A stretch of 64,000 nucleotides of DNA from Mucilaginibacter auburnensis (GCF_002797815.1 NZ_PGFJ01000002.1:806001-870000); one strand, 5' to 3'; shown: positions 18,573 through 28,679, counted from the stretch's first letter. Translations and numbers: made by a program. The notes: generated by a model from the sequence alone, not told the origin.

Positions 18573-20996
18573 ATGTTTAAGCACTACTTAAAAACCGCCT
18601 TCAGGCATTTTTCCAGGCATAAGCTAACAGCCGCTATCAATGTCTTAGGGCTATCAGTGGGTATCAGCGCAGCCCTCGTTATATTTATCATTGTAAAGTA
18701 CGATTACAGCTTTGATAAATACCAGCCGGATAACGACCGTATATACAGGGTGGTTACAGATGGTGATGGCTGGAAGAATTCAGGCGTGCCGGTGCCTTTC
18801 GTTCAGGCCTTTAAACAAAATTCGGGCGGCGTTTCGGCCATAGCGCCCATTTTTGATTACGGGTGGAACACGCCAGTAAGCATCCCCGAAGGCAGCAATA
18901 AAGTAGACAAGCTATTTAAAAATCAGCAAGGTATTGTTTTTACCGATGCAGGGTATTTTGACATCTTCCCATATACGTGGATAGCCGGAAATGCTTCATC
19001 AGCGTTAAAGCAACCTTATGGATTAGTACTTTCAGACGAGCGCGCGAAGCTATATTTCCCCGATGTAGCACCCGAACACCTTGTTGGCAGAACGGTCATC
19101 TTTAATGATACCGTTAAAACAACCATTACCGGAATTGTTGCCGCAAACAAAGCCCTTAGCGATTTCAAATATGATGCATTTGTTTCATTAAGCACTGTTT
19201 ACAATACCGGTTTAAAAACTTACTACCAAACAGATGTGTGGGGCAGTACCAATTCATCTAACCAGATTTTTGTAAAGCTGGCCCCTAATGTATCTGAAGC
19301 CCGTATTAATAAACAGATAGCCAACATTTTTGACAGATTTGGCGAAAAGAACAATAACGGTATAAAAACCATTCATCGGTTACAGGCTTTATCAAATATA
19401 CACACCAACCCAAGTTATGATGGGCAGGTAAATCCGGAAACGTTACGTAACCTTACCATTTTGGCTATCTTCCTGTTGGCTTTAGGTGCCATTAACTTTG
19501 TAAACCTTTCTACAGCACAGGCAAGCGAAAGAGCCAAGGATATAGGCATACGCAAAACTTTAGGCAGTTTAAAAACGCAATTAATAGCGCAATTCCTCAC
19601 CGAAACTTTCCTGCTCACCACATTTACCGCCATAGTATCTTTGGCATTATTACCACTACTGCTGATGGTATTTGGCAGCTTTATTCCGGAAGGGTTAACT
19701 GCCGTTTATATTTTACGCGAACCTATGGTTTGGGTATTCCTCTTGTTATTGATCATTACTGTAAGTTTAATAGCTGGTTTGTACCCGGCCTTTGTGCTTA
19801 CACGTTTCAAACCTGTTTCGGTTCTGAAAAATACGGTAGTTAGCAGCTCGGGCGCATCGCGTAGTTCGTGGTTGCGCAGTACGCTCATTGTATCGCAGTT
19901 TGTAATCGCACAAGTGTTTGTCATAGCTGTAATGGTGGTAAACAAGCAGGTGCAATTTGCCATGCAAAAAGACATGGGATTCCGTAAAAATGCGGTGATC
20001 AATTTTATCATTCCCCGCAACTTTGCAAAACCTGATGATAAAGGCTTTATATTAAAAAATAAATTGAACGCATTGCCCGGTGTTGAGGCTGTAAGTTTAG
20101 GCAACCAAACACCGGCTTTTGCAGGCTCTATGGAAACAAGCATTTCTTATAAGGAAAAGGGGAAAGATGTGACCCTCTCAGTAGCTTCCCGAAATGGTGA
20201 CACCTCGTATTTAAAGGTTTACCAGATACCATTGATAGCCGGTAGAAATATTGTAGCTTCTGATACAGCTAATGAACTTTTGATAAATGAGACACTGGCC
20301 AAACAACTGGGCTTTATGCAGCCGGCAAAAGCCGTTGGCCATACGCTTGACTTTGGCGGACCAAAACCAATAGTGGGTGTTATGCGTGATTTTAACCAGG
20401 CTTCTGTTAGACGTGCTGTAGCACCACTTGTTTATTTCGCAGCGCCTAAGTTCGGCTATGTAATGCATATTGCATTGGTGGCTGACCACACCACATGGCA
20501 AAAAACAATTGCTCAGATACAATCAGCATGGAAAGGCGTGTATCCTGATGTTGATTTTGAATACCATTTTCTCGACGAAAAGATGGAGAACTTTTATCAA
20601 AATGAAAGACAACTCTCTTCATTGCTCACCTGGTCTGCCGGCGTTTCAATACTCATTAGCTGTCTGGGAATGTTGGGGCTGGTTATCTTCATGACCAACA
20701 AACGTGTTAAAGAAATTGGTATAAGGCGGGTATTAGGCGCAACTATAACAGAAATAGTTACCTTGCTCTCGGCAGATTTTGCAAAACTTTTGCTCTTGGC
20801 TTTCGCTATAGCCGCGCCTATTGCATGGTGGCAGATGAACAAATGGTTGCAAAGCTTCGCTTACCATGCACCACTAAGTTGGTGGTTGTTCCTGTTAAGC
20901 GGTTTACTAATGGTTACCATTGCACTTATTATAGTAGGTTTAAGAGCCGGAAAAGCAGCATTAGCCAATCCGGTACAAAGTTTAAGAACTGACTAA
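18573..20996 (+). CDS. MacB/FtsX-type ABC transporter permease
   Basis: An 807-residue permease with two repeats of the FtsX domain. It begins FKHYLKTAFRHFSRHK, then a first transmembrane helix near residues 22-42 and a MacB-type periplasmic domain to about 270. Three helices follow (about 285-425), then a second anchor, periplasmic domain and three C-terminal helices. The conserved ERAKDIGIRKTLG and KRVKEIGIRRVLGA loops mark both halves. Such proteins pair with an ABC ATPase to move lipoproteins, peptides or antibiotics; no ATPase gene is adjacent. Confidence 0.9.
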   Translation: MFKHYLKTAFRHFSRHKLTAAINVLGLSVGISAALVIFIIVKYDYSFDKYQPDNDRIYRVVTDGDGWKNSGVPVPFVQAFKQNSGGVSAIAPIFDYGWNTPVSIPEGSNKVDKLFKNQQGIVFTDAGYFDIFPYTWIAGNASSALKQPYGLVLSDERAKLYFPDVAPEHLVGRTVIFNDTVKTTITGIVAANKALSDFKYDAFVSLSTVYNTGLKTYYQTDVWGSTNSSNQIFVKLAPNVSEARINKQIANIFDRFGEKNNNGIKTIHRLQALSNIHTNPSYDGQVNPETLRNLTILAIFLLALGAINFVNLSTAQASERAKDIGIRKTLGSLKTQLIAQFLTETFLLTTFTAIVSLALLPLLLMVFGSFIPEGLTAVYILREPMVWVFLLLLIITVSLIAGLYPAFVLTRFKPVSVLKNTVVSSSGASRSSWLRSTLIVSQFVIAQVFVIAVMVVNKQVQFAMQKDMGFRKNAVINFIIPRNFAKPDDKGFILKNKLNALPGVEAVSLGNQTPAFAGSMETSISYKEKGKDVTLSVASRNGDTSYLKVYQIPLIAGRNIVASDTANELLINETLAKQLGFMQPAKAVGHTLDFGGPKPIVGVMRDFNQASVRRAVAPLVYFAAPKFGYVMHIALVADHTTWQKTIAQIQSAWKGVYPDVDFEYHFLDEKMENFYQNERQLSSLLTWSAGVSILISCLGMLGLVIFMTNKRVKEIGIRRVLGATITEIVTLLSADFAKLLLLAFAIAAPIAWWQMNKWLQSFAYHAPLSWWLFLLSGLLMVTIALIIVGLRAGKAALANPVQSLRTD

Positions 20997-21018
20997 TTGC
21001 TCATAAAAGTTCGGTAAG

Positions 21019-21055
21019 GGTGTTCGGCCAGCAATGGTTCGGACACCTAATTTTT
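21019..21055 (+). terminator. Terminator after the FtsX-type permease
   Basis: GGTGTTC (21019-21025) pairs with GGACACC (21041-21047), extended inwards by CCA/TGG around a GCAA loop, and is followed by TAATTTTT. It overlaps the stop codon of the convergent EcsC gene. Confidence 0.55.
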
Positions 21056-21775
21056 GAGCTGTTTTCTCTGCAGCCTCATCCGGTAACAATTCATGGCGGT
21101 GTCGCCTAATTGTGCTACCAGTTTATAATTAACTATCGCTCCTACCGCAGCACCAATAACCGGCAGCAATTGGGCCATTTTAGCCAGATCTATATAGTCG
21201 CGGTACTCTTGTTGAAAGGTGAGCCAGTTAAAGTGCTCCACATATTCAGGTAGTGCAACGCTATATGCCTCCCAATCGGCAACTATTTTATATACTTCAT
21301 TTCGTTTTTGCTGGCTGCTAAAAGCCAACTGAAATATGTAAAGTATGTATAAGCGCTCTTTATAGTCGTCAACATCATAGCCATAAAGCGCAGCAATCTC
21401 AAATAGCAACTTAAGCTTTAGAGCTATTAGAATAGGAAAGTCTGCCAGTCCCATCAAAAAACCACCTGCACCGGTTACAGCACCTTCTATGGATGCTGTT
21501 TTCTGGTAAAACGCTATTCTATTTTTTACACTTACCTCCGTCATTTGAAACGATATTTCAATTTTGGGTGAGCTGGTAGTATGCTGTGCTCCAAATAAAA
21601 CGCCTTTAACCATTTTCTCAATGGCAACAGTTATGGCAGCATGTATTTTCTCAGGGATGATGTCGTTGATCTTATCCTGCAGGCCCTTGGCAATGCGGTC
21701 TCCTAAAGAAGGTTTCTTCTGCATTTTATGCTGCCAGAACTGCAATTGGATGGCGGCTTGTTCTTCGTAGGTCAT
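21047..21775 (-). CDS. EcsC family protein
   Basis: A 242-residue protein of the EcsC family. The centre contains GAVTGAGGFLMGLADFPILIALKLKLLFEIAALYGYD (about residues 92-130), which is the family's Gly-rich segment with an amphipathic helix, and the C-terminus has LPVIGAAVGAIVNYKLVAQLGDTAMNCYRMR. In Bacillus, EcsC is encoded with an ABC transporter, but the protein's role is not established. The ATG overlaps nothing. It lies 7 bp downstream of the PIN toxin gene on the same strand. Confidence 0.85.
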   Translation of the reverse strand: MTYEEQAAIQLQFWQHKMQKKPSLGDRIAKGLQDKINDIIPEKIHAAITVAIEKMVKGVLFGAQHTTSSPKIEISFQMTEVSVKNRIAFYQKTASIEGAVTGAGGFLMGLADFPILIALKLKLLFEIAALYGYDVDDYKERLYILYIFQLAFSSQQKRNEVYKIVADWEAYSVALPEYVEHFNWLTFQQEYRDYIDLAKMAQLLPVIGAAVGAIVNYKLVAQLGDTAMNCYRMRLQRKQLKN

Positions 21776-21782
21776 AACCTCA

Positions 21783-22154
21783 TCATACAGATAGTATTAC
21801 AGACTGCAAATCTTCTATTTTTTCAAATCCTTTATCCATTGTGAAAAGTGGAATATCAAAATATATTGCCGTGGCGGCAATAACAGAATCCGGTAACTTG
21901 ATTTTGCGCTGGGCTCGCAAATTTATTGTGATATCCTTTATGGCAGGTTCTATGTCAATTATGTAGCAGTGAGATAAAAAATCTTTTATTAGCTTTTTAT
22001 CGTCATCAGATAATTGAGGAAAACTTAATACTTCGATTTCAGAAATTACAGATACAAATAAAGTGCGGCCTTTTATTAATTCAACAACCTCATCGGAGCC
22101 ATTGAACAAATTAATTATTAATGAAGTATCTATAACAATATTATCTCCACTCAT
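21783..22154 (-). CDS. PIN domain protein, probable VapC-like toxin
   Basis: A 123-residue PIN domain. The acidic active-site residues are visible: Asp9 in VIDTSLI, Glu41 in SEIEVL, Asp89 in LPDSVIAA and Asp107 in FTMDKGF. They coordinate Mg2+ for RNA cleavage in VapC toxins. The gene starts inside the last 14 bases of a 57-residue upstream gene, the arrangement expected for an antitoxin-toxin pair. RNA target and toxicity are inference. Confidence 0.85.
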   Translation of the reverse strand: MSGDNIVIDTSLIINLFNGSDEVVELIKGRTLFVSVISEIEVLSFPQLSDDDKKLIKDFLSHCYIIDIEPAIKDITINLRAQRKIKLPDSVIAATAIYFDIPLFTMDKGFEKIEDLQSVILSV

Positions 22155-22314
22155 CTCTGACTTTTAGTTGGTACTTCAAACCTTCAATCCCAAATTTCAC
22201 CTTGCCAGCATACTTGATTAAGTCAATTGACGACTTATTCTTAGCATTATTGTTTAACGCATCATCCAATTGCTTTCTGCTGGTGGTTTTATCAATCTCA
22301 ATTACCTTTGCCAT
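22141..22314 (-). CDS. Probable antitoxin partner of the PIN toxin (57 aa)
   Basis: The frame reads from an ATG at 22314 to a TAA at 22141 and encodes 57 residues beginning MAKVIEIDKTTSRKQLDDAL and ending KVRDEWR. It overlaps the toxin start by 14 bases, so translation is probably coupled. It is short and charged, with a beta-strand then helix at the N-terminus (KVIEID...SRKQLDDAL), as in small DNA-binding antitoxins. I do not recognise a family. Confidence 0.75.
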   Translation of the reverse strand: MAKVIEIDKTTSRKQLDDALNNNAKNKSSIDLIKYAGKVKFGIEGLKYQLKVRDEWR

Positions 22315-22341
22315 ACTCAAATATAATTAATACTATTTAAC

Positions 22342-22373
22342 AAAAAAAAGCGATGAGGTTACTCATCGCTTTT
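22342..22373 (-). terminator. Terminator upstream-adjacent to the toxin pair, end of the odhB transcript
   Basis: Stem AAAAGCGATGAG (22346-22357) and CTCATCGCTTTT (22362-22373) with a GTTA loop. On the minus strand it is followed by a run of eight T residues, right after odhB. Confidence 0.9.
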
Positions 22374-22394
22374 CAAAATATTAAGAGTTTTTTC

Positions 22395-23942
22395 TTATAC
22401 GCCTAATAACAATCTTGCGGGATCTTCCAGTAATTGTTTAACCCTTACCAGGAAGCTTACCGACTCACGACCGTCAATTATACGGTGATCGTATGACAAA
22501 GCCAAGTACATCATCGGACGAATAACTACCTGACCATTAACCGCTACCGGACGCTCAACAATGTTGTGCATGCCTAAAATAGCCGATTGTGGTGAGTTAA
22601 TAATAGGTGTTGACATCATTGAACCGAAAACACCACCATTGGTAATGGTGAAAGTACCGCCTGTCATTTCCTCCAGCGTCAATTTGCTTTCACGGGCTTT
22701 ACCTGCTAAGGTGATAATAGCTTTCTCAATTTCAGCCAGGCTCATGCTATCAGCATTGCGGATAACCGGAACCACCAAACCTTTAGGTGCAGATACAGCT
22801 ATAGAGATATCAGCAAAGTTGCTGTATATCACTTCTTCACCTTCAATACGGGCACCAACTGCAGGCCAGTCTTTCAACGCCTCAGTTACTGCTTTGGTGA
22901 AGAACGACATAAAGCCTAAGCCAACGCCATGTTTCTCTTTGAATTTATCTTTGTATTTACCACGCAACTCCATAATTGGCGACATATCAACTTCGTTGAA
23001 TGTGGTCAGCATGGCTGTTTCGTTTTTAACGGCAACTAAACGCTTAGCTACTGTTTTACGTAAAGGCGACATTTTTTCGCGACGCTCACCACGCTCACCA
23101 GCTTTTGCAGGAGCAGCAGCCGGAGCTGACGCAGCCGGTTTGGCAGCTGGGGTTGGTGCAGGAGCAGCAGCCTTAGCCTGCACAGCATCTTCTTTAGTGA
23201 TACGGCCATTAACACCTGTACCGCTAACGGCAGAAGCGTCAATACCTTTTTCAGCTAATATTTTACCTGCAGCAGGCGATGGTGTGCCCGACGCATAATT
23301 TTTATCAGTAATAACAGGAGCGCTTGGAACAGCAGCGGCCGGAGCAGCAGCCTGTTGTGCAGGAGCAGCAGCACCGCTTCCTGATATACTTGCCACTTCG
23401 GCACCAATAGCTAATACGTCTCCTTCGTTGGCAATGGTGGTTAAAACGCCTGCTTTATCGGCAGTTAATTCAAAAGTGGCTTTGTCTGATTCCAGTTCGG
23501 CAATGGCTTCATCCATTGCAACGGTTTCACCATTCTTTTTCAACCAACGGGATAATGTAACCTCGGTAATTGATTCGCCTACCGGCGGAACTTTAATGGC
23601 TGATGCAGCGCCACCTTGTGCAGGAGCAGCAGCGGCAGGTGCCGGAGCAGCTTCAGCTTGTGGAGCAGGTGCAGCTTCCTGTGCAGGAGCAGCAGCAGCC
23701 GGAGCGCCACCATCTTCAATACTGGCAACAGCAGTGCCTATAGCAATGGTATCGCCAACGTTGGCTAAGGTTTTCAAAACACCTGCTTTTTCGGCAGTTA
23801 ATTCAAAAGTAGCTTTATCTGATTCCAGCTCGGCAATAACTTCATCCATTGCTACCGTGTCGCCATCTTTTTTAATCCAGTTAGCTATGGTAACTTCAGT
23901 GATTGATTCGCCTACCGGCGGAACTTTGATCTCTAAACTCAT
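22395..23942 (-). CDS. odhB: 2-oxoglutarate dehydrogenase E2, dihydrolipoamide succinyltransferase
   Basis: A 515-residue E2 subunit that transfers the succinyl group from lipoamide to CoA in the TCA cycle. It has two lipoyl domains with lipoyl-Lys43 and Lys154, both in [11 protein letters not shown]. Ala/Pro-rich linkers follow, then a peripheral subunit-binding domain at about 220-256 ([20 protein letters not shown]...). The catalytic domain ends with YDHRIIDG, with His486 and Asp490. Two lipoyl domains is more than the single one in E. coli SucB. It lies 81 bp downstream of sucA on the same strand. Confidence 0.95.
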   Translation of the reverse strand: MSLEIKVPPVGESITEVTIANWIKKDGDTVAMDEVIAELESDKATFELTAEKAGVLKTLANVGDTIAIGTAVASIEDGGAPAAAAPAQEAAPAPQAEAAPAPAAAAPAQGGAASAIKVPPVGESITEVTLSRWLKKNGETVAMDEAIAELESDKATFELTADKAGVLTTIANEGDVLAIGAEVASISGSGAAAPAQQAAAPAAAVPSAPVITDKNYASGTPSPAAGKILAEKGIDASAVSGTGVNGRITKEDAVQAKAAAPAPTPAAKPAASAPAAAPAKAGERGERREKMSPLRKTVAKRLVAVKNETAMLTTFNEVDMSPIMELRGKYKDKFKEKHGVGLGFMSFFTKAVTEALKDWPAVGARIEGEEVIYSNFADISIAVSAPKGLVVPVIRNADSMSLAEIEKAIITLAGKARESKLTLEEMTGGTFTITNGGVFGSMMSTPIINSPQSAILGMHNIVERPVAVNGQVVIRPMMYLALSYDHRIIDGRESVSFLVRVKQLLEDPARLLLGV

Positions 23943-23974
23943 AAAATTTTTATTGTAGTTTTATTGTGAGTGAT

Positions 23975-24007
23975 GAGTAGTGAATATTTTTTCAACATTC
24001 ACTACTC
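23975..24007 (-). other. Intercistronic hairpin between sucA and odhB
   Basis: GAGTAGTGAAT (23975-23985) and ATTCACTACTC (23997-24007) form a perfect 11-bp stem with an 11-nt loop. On the transcribed minus strand no T-run follows, so it is more likely an RNA-stability or partial attenuation structure than a full terminator. Confidence 0.55.
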
Positions 24008-24023
24008 CTGGTTATCTTGTTGA

Positions 24024-26837
24024 TTAATCTGCTCCGGCTACGGCCATTTTTTGCGTAGTTTCTTTAACTACTTTTTTAACCTTTTTACCCGCAGGAGATT
24101 CAAACGCTTTTGAAACTATTTGCAATTGCTGTACAGCATGTTGTTTTGAGTAACCGGCAGCAGGGCTGCTGGCTTCTAAACGTGCTATAACATCATCAAA
24201 TTTCAAAGCATCCTCAGTACGAGATTTACGCCATAAGTATGGCCATGCTCCGCTGTTTTCAGGTTCTTCCTGTACCCAGATAAAATCTTCAGCTTTGCTG
24301 TATGATTCGCGTATCTTAGCTAATTGCTCAACCGGAGTTGGATACAGTTGCTCTAAACGAACGATGGCTACGTCTTTACGGTTATCTGCCTGTTGTTTCT
24401 CTAACAGATCATAGTAGATCTTGCCTGAGCAGAACAACACGCGTTTAACTTTTTTCTTATCTGCAAAGTTATCATCAATTACCTCACGGAAACCGGCATC
24501 TGTAAAGTCAGCCAATGGCGATACACATTTAGGGTTACGCAACAAGCTCTTAGGTGTAAAAACTACCAACGGTTTACGGAAGTTACGGTATAACTGACGG
24601 CGTAATATGTGGAAGAAGTTAGCAGGCGTAGAGCAGTTAGCCACCTGAATATTATTATCTGCACAAAGCTCCATAAAGCGCTCAATACGTGCTGATGAGT
24701 GTTCCGGACCCTGGCCTTCATAACCGTGCGGCAACAACATTACCAAACCATTACCACGCTGCCATTTGGTTTCGGCGCTTACAATGTATTGGTCAACTAT
24801 AGTTTGCGCACCGTTAAAGAAGTCGCCAAACTGAGCTTCCCAGATAGTTAAGGCATGGGGGTTAGCTAAAGCGTAGCCGTATTCAAAACCTAAAACGCCA
24901 TACTCAGATAGTAATGAATTATATATATGGAAACGGTTGTTCTCATCTAATTTTGAAAGCGGTGTGTATTCCTCCTCAGTATCAGGTAGCGTTATAACCG
25001 CGTGACGGTGAGAGAAAGTACCACGTTTAACGTCTTCACCACTTAAACGAACTCTGCGTCCTTCGCTTAACAAACTACCATAAGCCATTAACTCGCCCAT
25101 GGCCCAGTCAAAGGTTTGGGTTTCGTTAACCATTTTGGCACGGTCCTCAAACAGTTTTTCAATCTTTTTGAAAAACTCTCTGTCTTTAGGCAATTCGGTT
25201 AACTTTTTACCAATCTCTAATAATTTCTCTTTTGGAACAGTTGTGTCAGTTGACTGGATCACCTCTTCGTCTTCTGCCAAGTGTAAGCCCTGCCATGCAC
25301 CGGCAAACATTTCAACAGATTGGTTAACGCGAGTTTCGGCTTTCACCTCATCCAGCATTCCTTGCAAAAGGTCTCTGAACTCTTTCTCCATCTGTTTAAC
25401 CGTAGCATCATCAATGCTGCCTTCGGCTAATAGTTTTGATAAGTATACCTGACGTGGGTTTGGATGTGCGTCTATAGCTTTATACAATACTGGCTGGGTG
25501 AATTTAGGCTCATCCGCCTCATTGTGACCGTAACGACGGTAGCATAATATATCAATGAACACATCCTCGTGGAATATCTGACGGTACTCCATAGCCATGT
25601 TAATTACGTATGCTAAAGCCTCAACATCATCACCATTTACGTGGAAAACAGGCGATTGAACTGTTTTAGCAATATCAGTACAATAAGTACTTGAACGCGC
25701 GTCTTTAAAGTTAGTGGTGAAACCTATCTGGTTGTTAATAACCAGGTGAATAGTACCACCTGTACGGTAGCCATCCAGTTTCTCCATTTGTAATACTTCA
25801 TAAACAATACCCTGGCCTGCAACTGATGCATCACCATGGATCAATATAGGTGCTATCTGGGTATGATCACCACCATATTTAAAGTCGATTTTTGAGCGGG
25901 TAATACCTTCAACAACCGGGTCAACAGCCTCAAGGTGTGAAGGGTTAGGGCAAAGGCTCAAGTGAACCTTGTTACCATTTTCAGCGTCAACGTCGGTTGA
26001 GTAACCTAAGTGGTACTTAACGTCGCCGCCAAAAGGCGAATCCATATCATAGTTTTTGCCTTCAAATTCAGAGAAGATCTCTTTATAGCTTTTCTTCATG
26101 ATATTGGCCAACACGTTCAAACGACCGCGGTGAGCCATACCAATAATGAACTCTTTGATACCGATGGTTGCACCCTTCTGAATAACAGAATCCAGCGCAG
26201 GTATCAACGCTTCGGCACCTTCTAATGAGAAACGTTTTTGTCCCAAAAACTTGGTACCCAAAAAGTTCTCAAATATTACAGCCTCGCTTACTTTTTTAAG
26301 CATCAGCTTTTTATCTTCTTTATCAAATGATGGTTTGTTGCGAATGCTTTCCATCCGGTCTTCAAACCATTTTACTTTAACGGGATGACGGATGTATTTA
26401 TACTCAACGCCTATTGCACCGCAATAGGTTTCTTCCAGCATTTGCAAAATATCGCGCAGTTTGGCAGGGCCCAACTTTACCTCAACACCGGCATTAAATA
26501 CGGTATCCAGGTCGGCTTCGCTTAAACCAAAAGTTTCCAGCTCTTTACCCGGAAAGTACTTACGACGCTCGCGTACGGGGTTTGTTTTTGCAAACAGGTG
26601 CCCGCGGCCGCGATAGCCGTCTATCATGTTGAGTACGTTAATTTCCTTTAAAATGTGCTGAGGTGTTTCTGCACTTGCAGTTGCTGCTGCCGGAGCTTCA
26701 GAATTTCTTCCGAAATCAAATCCTTCAAAAAACTTTTGCCATCCAAAATCAACCGATTGCGGGTCTTGTTGGTAATTTTCGTATAAAGAATCTATAAATG
26801 CTGCGTTTCCTTGATTAATATAATTGAGGCTATTCAT
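24024..26837 (-). CDS. sucA: 2-oxoglutarate dehydrogenase E1 component
   Basis: A 937-residue thiamine diphosphate enzyme that decarboxylates 2-oxoglutarate and loads the succinyl group onto E2. The N-terminal segment YINQGNAAFIDSLYENYQQDPQSVD is the E1o-specific region that contacts E2. The catalytic part has GMAHRGRLNVLANI at about 231-244, the ThDP/Mg motif GDASVAGQG and NNQIGFTT near 375, and YRRYGHNEADEP near 435. The C-terminal transketolase-like half has GYEGQGPEHSSARIERF. Length and order match SucA/OdhA. It is first in the operon with odhB. Confidence 0.96.
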   Translation of the reverse strand: MNSLNYINQGNAAFIDSLYENYQQDPQSVDFGWQKFFEGFDFGRNSEAPAAATASAETPQHILKEINVLNMIDGYRGRGHLFAKTNPVRERRKYFPGKELETFGLSEADLDTVFNAGVEVKLGPAKLRDILQMLEETYCGAIGVEYKYIRHPVKVKWFEDRMESIRNKPSFDKEDKKLMLKKVSEAVIFENFLGTKFLGQKRFSLEGAEALIPALDSVIQKGATIGIKEFIIGMAHRGRLNVLANIMKKSYKEIFSEFEGKNYDMDSPFGGDVKYHLGYSTDVDAENGNKVHLSLCPNPSHLEAVDPVVEGITRSKIDFKYGGDHTQIAPILIHGDASVAGQGIVYEVLQMEKLDGYRTGGTIHLVINNQIGFTTNFKDARSSTYCTDIAKTVQSPVFHVNGDDVEALAYVINMAMEYRQIFHEDVFIDILCYRRYGHNEADEPKFTQPVLYKAIDAHPNPRQVYLSKLLAEGSIDDATVKQMEKEFRDLLQGMLDEVKAETRVNQSVEMFAGAWQGLHLAEDEEVIQSTDTTVPKEKLLEIGKKLTELPKDREFFKKIEKLFEDRAKMVNETQTFDWAMGELMAYGSLLSEGRRVRLSGEDVKRGTFSHRHAVITLPDTEEEYTPLSKLDENNRFHIYNSLLSEYGVLGFEYGYALANPHALTIWEAQFGDFFNGAQTIVDQYIVSAETKWQRGNGLVMLLPHGYEGQGPEHSSARIERFMELCADNNIQVANCSTPANFFHILRRQLYRNFRKPLVVFTPKSLLRNPKCVSPLADFTDAGFREVIDDNFADKKKVKRVLFCSGKIYYDLLEKQQADNRKDVAIVRLEQLYPTPVEQLAKIRESYSKAEDFIWVQEEPENSGAWPYLWRKSRTEDALKFDDVIARLEASSPAAGYSKQHAVQQLQIVSKAFESPAGKKVKKVVKETTQKMAVAGAD

Positions 26838-27144
26838 GGTGGACCATTCTAAACAATGTTACAAAAGTAATGATAACGTGCAATAAACCTTACATTAAAT
26901 TGTAAATGATTTAATACTTTTTGTATTGCTGAAATAATATTCTATAGCGCTTTTAAACAGATACAAATGATTCAACTAAATCCTTTTCGTAAATGCGCTG
27001 CTTAATACGGTTAGCTAAAACCAAACGAACGTATATCAGACGGTAAAAACAACGAACAAGAGACGTATAACAACTGGGATTGTTTGACGAAATTTCAAAT
27101 AAATTATTGATATAAAGAGACCAACTAAAAGTGTCTGAATTTTA
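26838..27144. other. Intergenic region between sucA and photolyase
   Basis: A 307-bp AT-rich gap. The part next to sucA holds a candidate -7 box (26862-26869). The part downstream of the photolyase gene shows no clear terminator. No reading frame of note and no repeats were found. Confidence 0.6.
26862..26869 (-). promoter_or_regulatory. Candidate -7 box (TACTTTTG) of sucA
   Basis: The minus strand reads TACTTTTG, matching TAnnTTTG, 25 bp before the sucA ATG. A good -33 element is not evident. Confidence 0.4.
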
Positions 27145-28431
27145 CTAAATCGCAGCTGCTAACGAAGAGCTATCTGCCGAAGCTTCAGGTAGCCATTTGG
27201 TAATGAAATCCCCGTCGGTAGCCAGGTCAGCATGGTTTTTAACGCTATTAAAGTAACGATCATCGCGCGTGCTGCGGCCAATTCCTGCAACGTAGCCCCA
27301 GTTGCCCCAATTACTTGCCGGCGAATAGTCGATAAGTTTCTCTTCAAAATAGGCAGCACCACGGCGCCAGTCAACCTCCAGTTCATTAACCAGGTAAGAT
27401 GCTACCATTTGCCTGCTGAAATTACTGATAAAGCCTGTGGCGTTAAGCTTATGCATGCTGGCGTCAATAAACGGAACGCTGGTATGGCCGTTTTTCCATT
27501 TATCAAAAAGCTCATCGGTAATGTCGTTCTCCACTGAGCTATCGCCCGCTTTAAAATATTTTGTACCGTGTTTTTTAAACATGAACCTGAAATAATCCCG
27601 CCAAAGCAGTTCCATCTCTAATGCATCAGTGTGTTGTTGCTTAGCCGCCCAATAAACCTGCCGCATAGAAAGACACCCTAACGATAGCCAAGGCGACAAT
27701 TTAGATGATTGCACATTACGCCCGCCTTTTGCCGCCAGTAAAGCTTCGGGAGAAGCAAGGTATTGCTCCAATTTTACAAGGCCACTGGTTTCTCCGCCTA
27801 TAAATTTAGTACTTGTCCGCTGGTCGTCCACCGGTTGATCTAAACCCAAATCGCTTAAGTTTGGCATTTCGCCGGCATCAGTTATAGTTGGCGTGTTAAT
27901 CGTCACGGGTGTATCCAACACCGGCCTGACAGTACTTTCCCGTTCTGTTTTTTTGCGGAAGACAGCAAAGCTATCCGGAATATCTTTTATAGGAAAGGGA
28001 AGATCTTCCTTATGATAGAGCGTGTGGCCTATAAAGTGTTTAAGATTTAGTTTGATCTTCCAAAGCGCGGCCTCAACCTGTTCAGAAATGTCGGTTTCCT
28101 CATGTGCTACTTCGCGGTGGTGATAAACCTCGTTAACACCATATTCCAAACATAACTGCGGTAAAATTTCGGCAGGAGCGCCTATGCGAACTATCAATTC
28201 GCTGTTTAACAAACGCAGATTATTGCGCAGATCAGCAACAGATTCTAAAAGAAACTTAGCTCTTAAACTTCCTGTTTTGGGCGCGCCTGAAGCGTTTTTA
28301 GTAAAGTAAAACGGATCAAAACAATACACCGGCAGCACCTTATCTGCTTTACGCACCGCCTCCAACAATATCTCATTGTCGTGGATACGCAAATCATTTC
28401 GGAACCAAACCAATATTGTTCTATCGCTCAT
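27145..28431 (-). CDS. DASH-type cryptochrome/DNA photolyase
   Basis: A 428-residue FAD flavoprotein of the photolyase/cryptochrome family. The N-terminal photolyase domain starts ILVWFRNDLRIHDNEILLEA and includes LPVYCFDPFYF, the order seen in Cry-DASH proteins. The FAD-binding C-terminal half has ETSGLVKLEQYL, SSKLSPWLSLGCLS, ELLWRDYFRFM and NFSRQMVASYLVNELEVDWRRGA. These enzymes repair cyclobutane pyrimidine dimers in single-stranded DNA. It lies divergent from a Dabb-domain gene with a 248-bp gap. Confidence 0.93.
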   Translation of the reverse strand: MSDRTILVWFRNDLRIHDNEILLEAVRKADKVLPVYCFDPFYFTKNASGAPKTGSLRAKFLLESVADLRNNLRLLNSELIVRIGAPAEILPQLCLEYGVNEVYHHREVAHEETDISEQVEAALWKIKLNLKHFIGHTLYHKEDLPFPIKDIPDSFAVFRKKTERESTVRPVLDTPVTINTPTITDAGEMPNLSDLGLDQPVDDQRTSTKFIGGETSGLVKLEQYLASPEALLAAKGGRNVQSSKLSPWLSLGCLSMRQVYWAAKQQHTDALEMELLWRDYFRFMFKKHGTKYFKAGDSSVENDITDELFDKWKNGHTSVPFIDASMHKLNATGFISNFSRQMVASYLVNELEVDWRRGAAYFEEKLIDYSPASNWGNWGYVAGIGRSTRDDRYFNSVKNHADLATDGDFITKWLPEASADSSSLAAAI

Positions 28432-28679
28432 ACCAACAGTTTCGGGGCATTAAATTAACATCAAATTTGCAATTTATTTAGAATAATTATTGCTTTATCT
28501 CCAATATTTGACACCGGGGTAACATTTTGGTGGCATAGTTTGATGTTAACGTAGCTGAAATATATGCTCTTCGTTTTAAAAAAAGTTCAGCGTAATTTTT
28601 GACCCACACGCAAAAGCGACAACGCTTTCAATTAGCGGCTATACTTTATATATTAGCGGCACATCTAAAATAAACAACA

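Noticed and set aside
22561..23958. Long open frames on the plus strand opposite odhB
   Set aside because: They are the mirror of the Ala/Pro-rich linker and lipoyl-domain coding sequence. The odhB frame explains the region.
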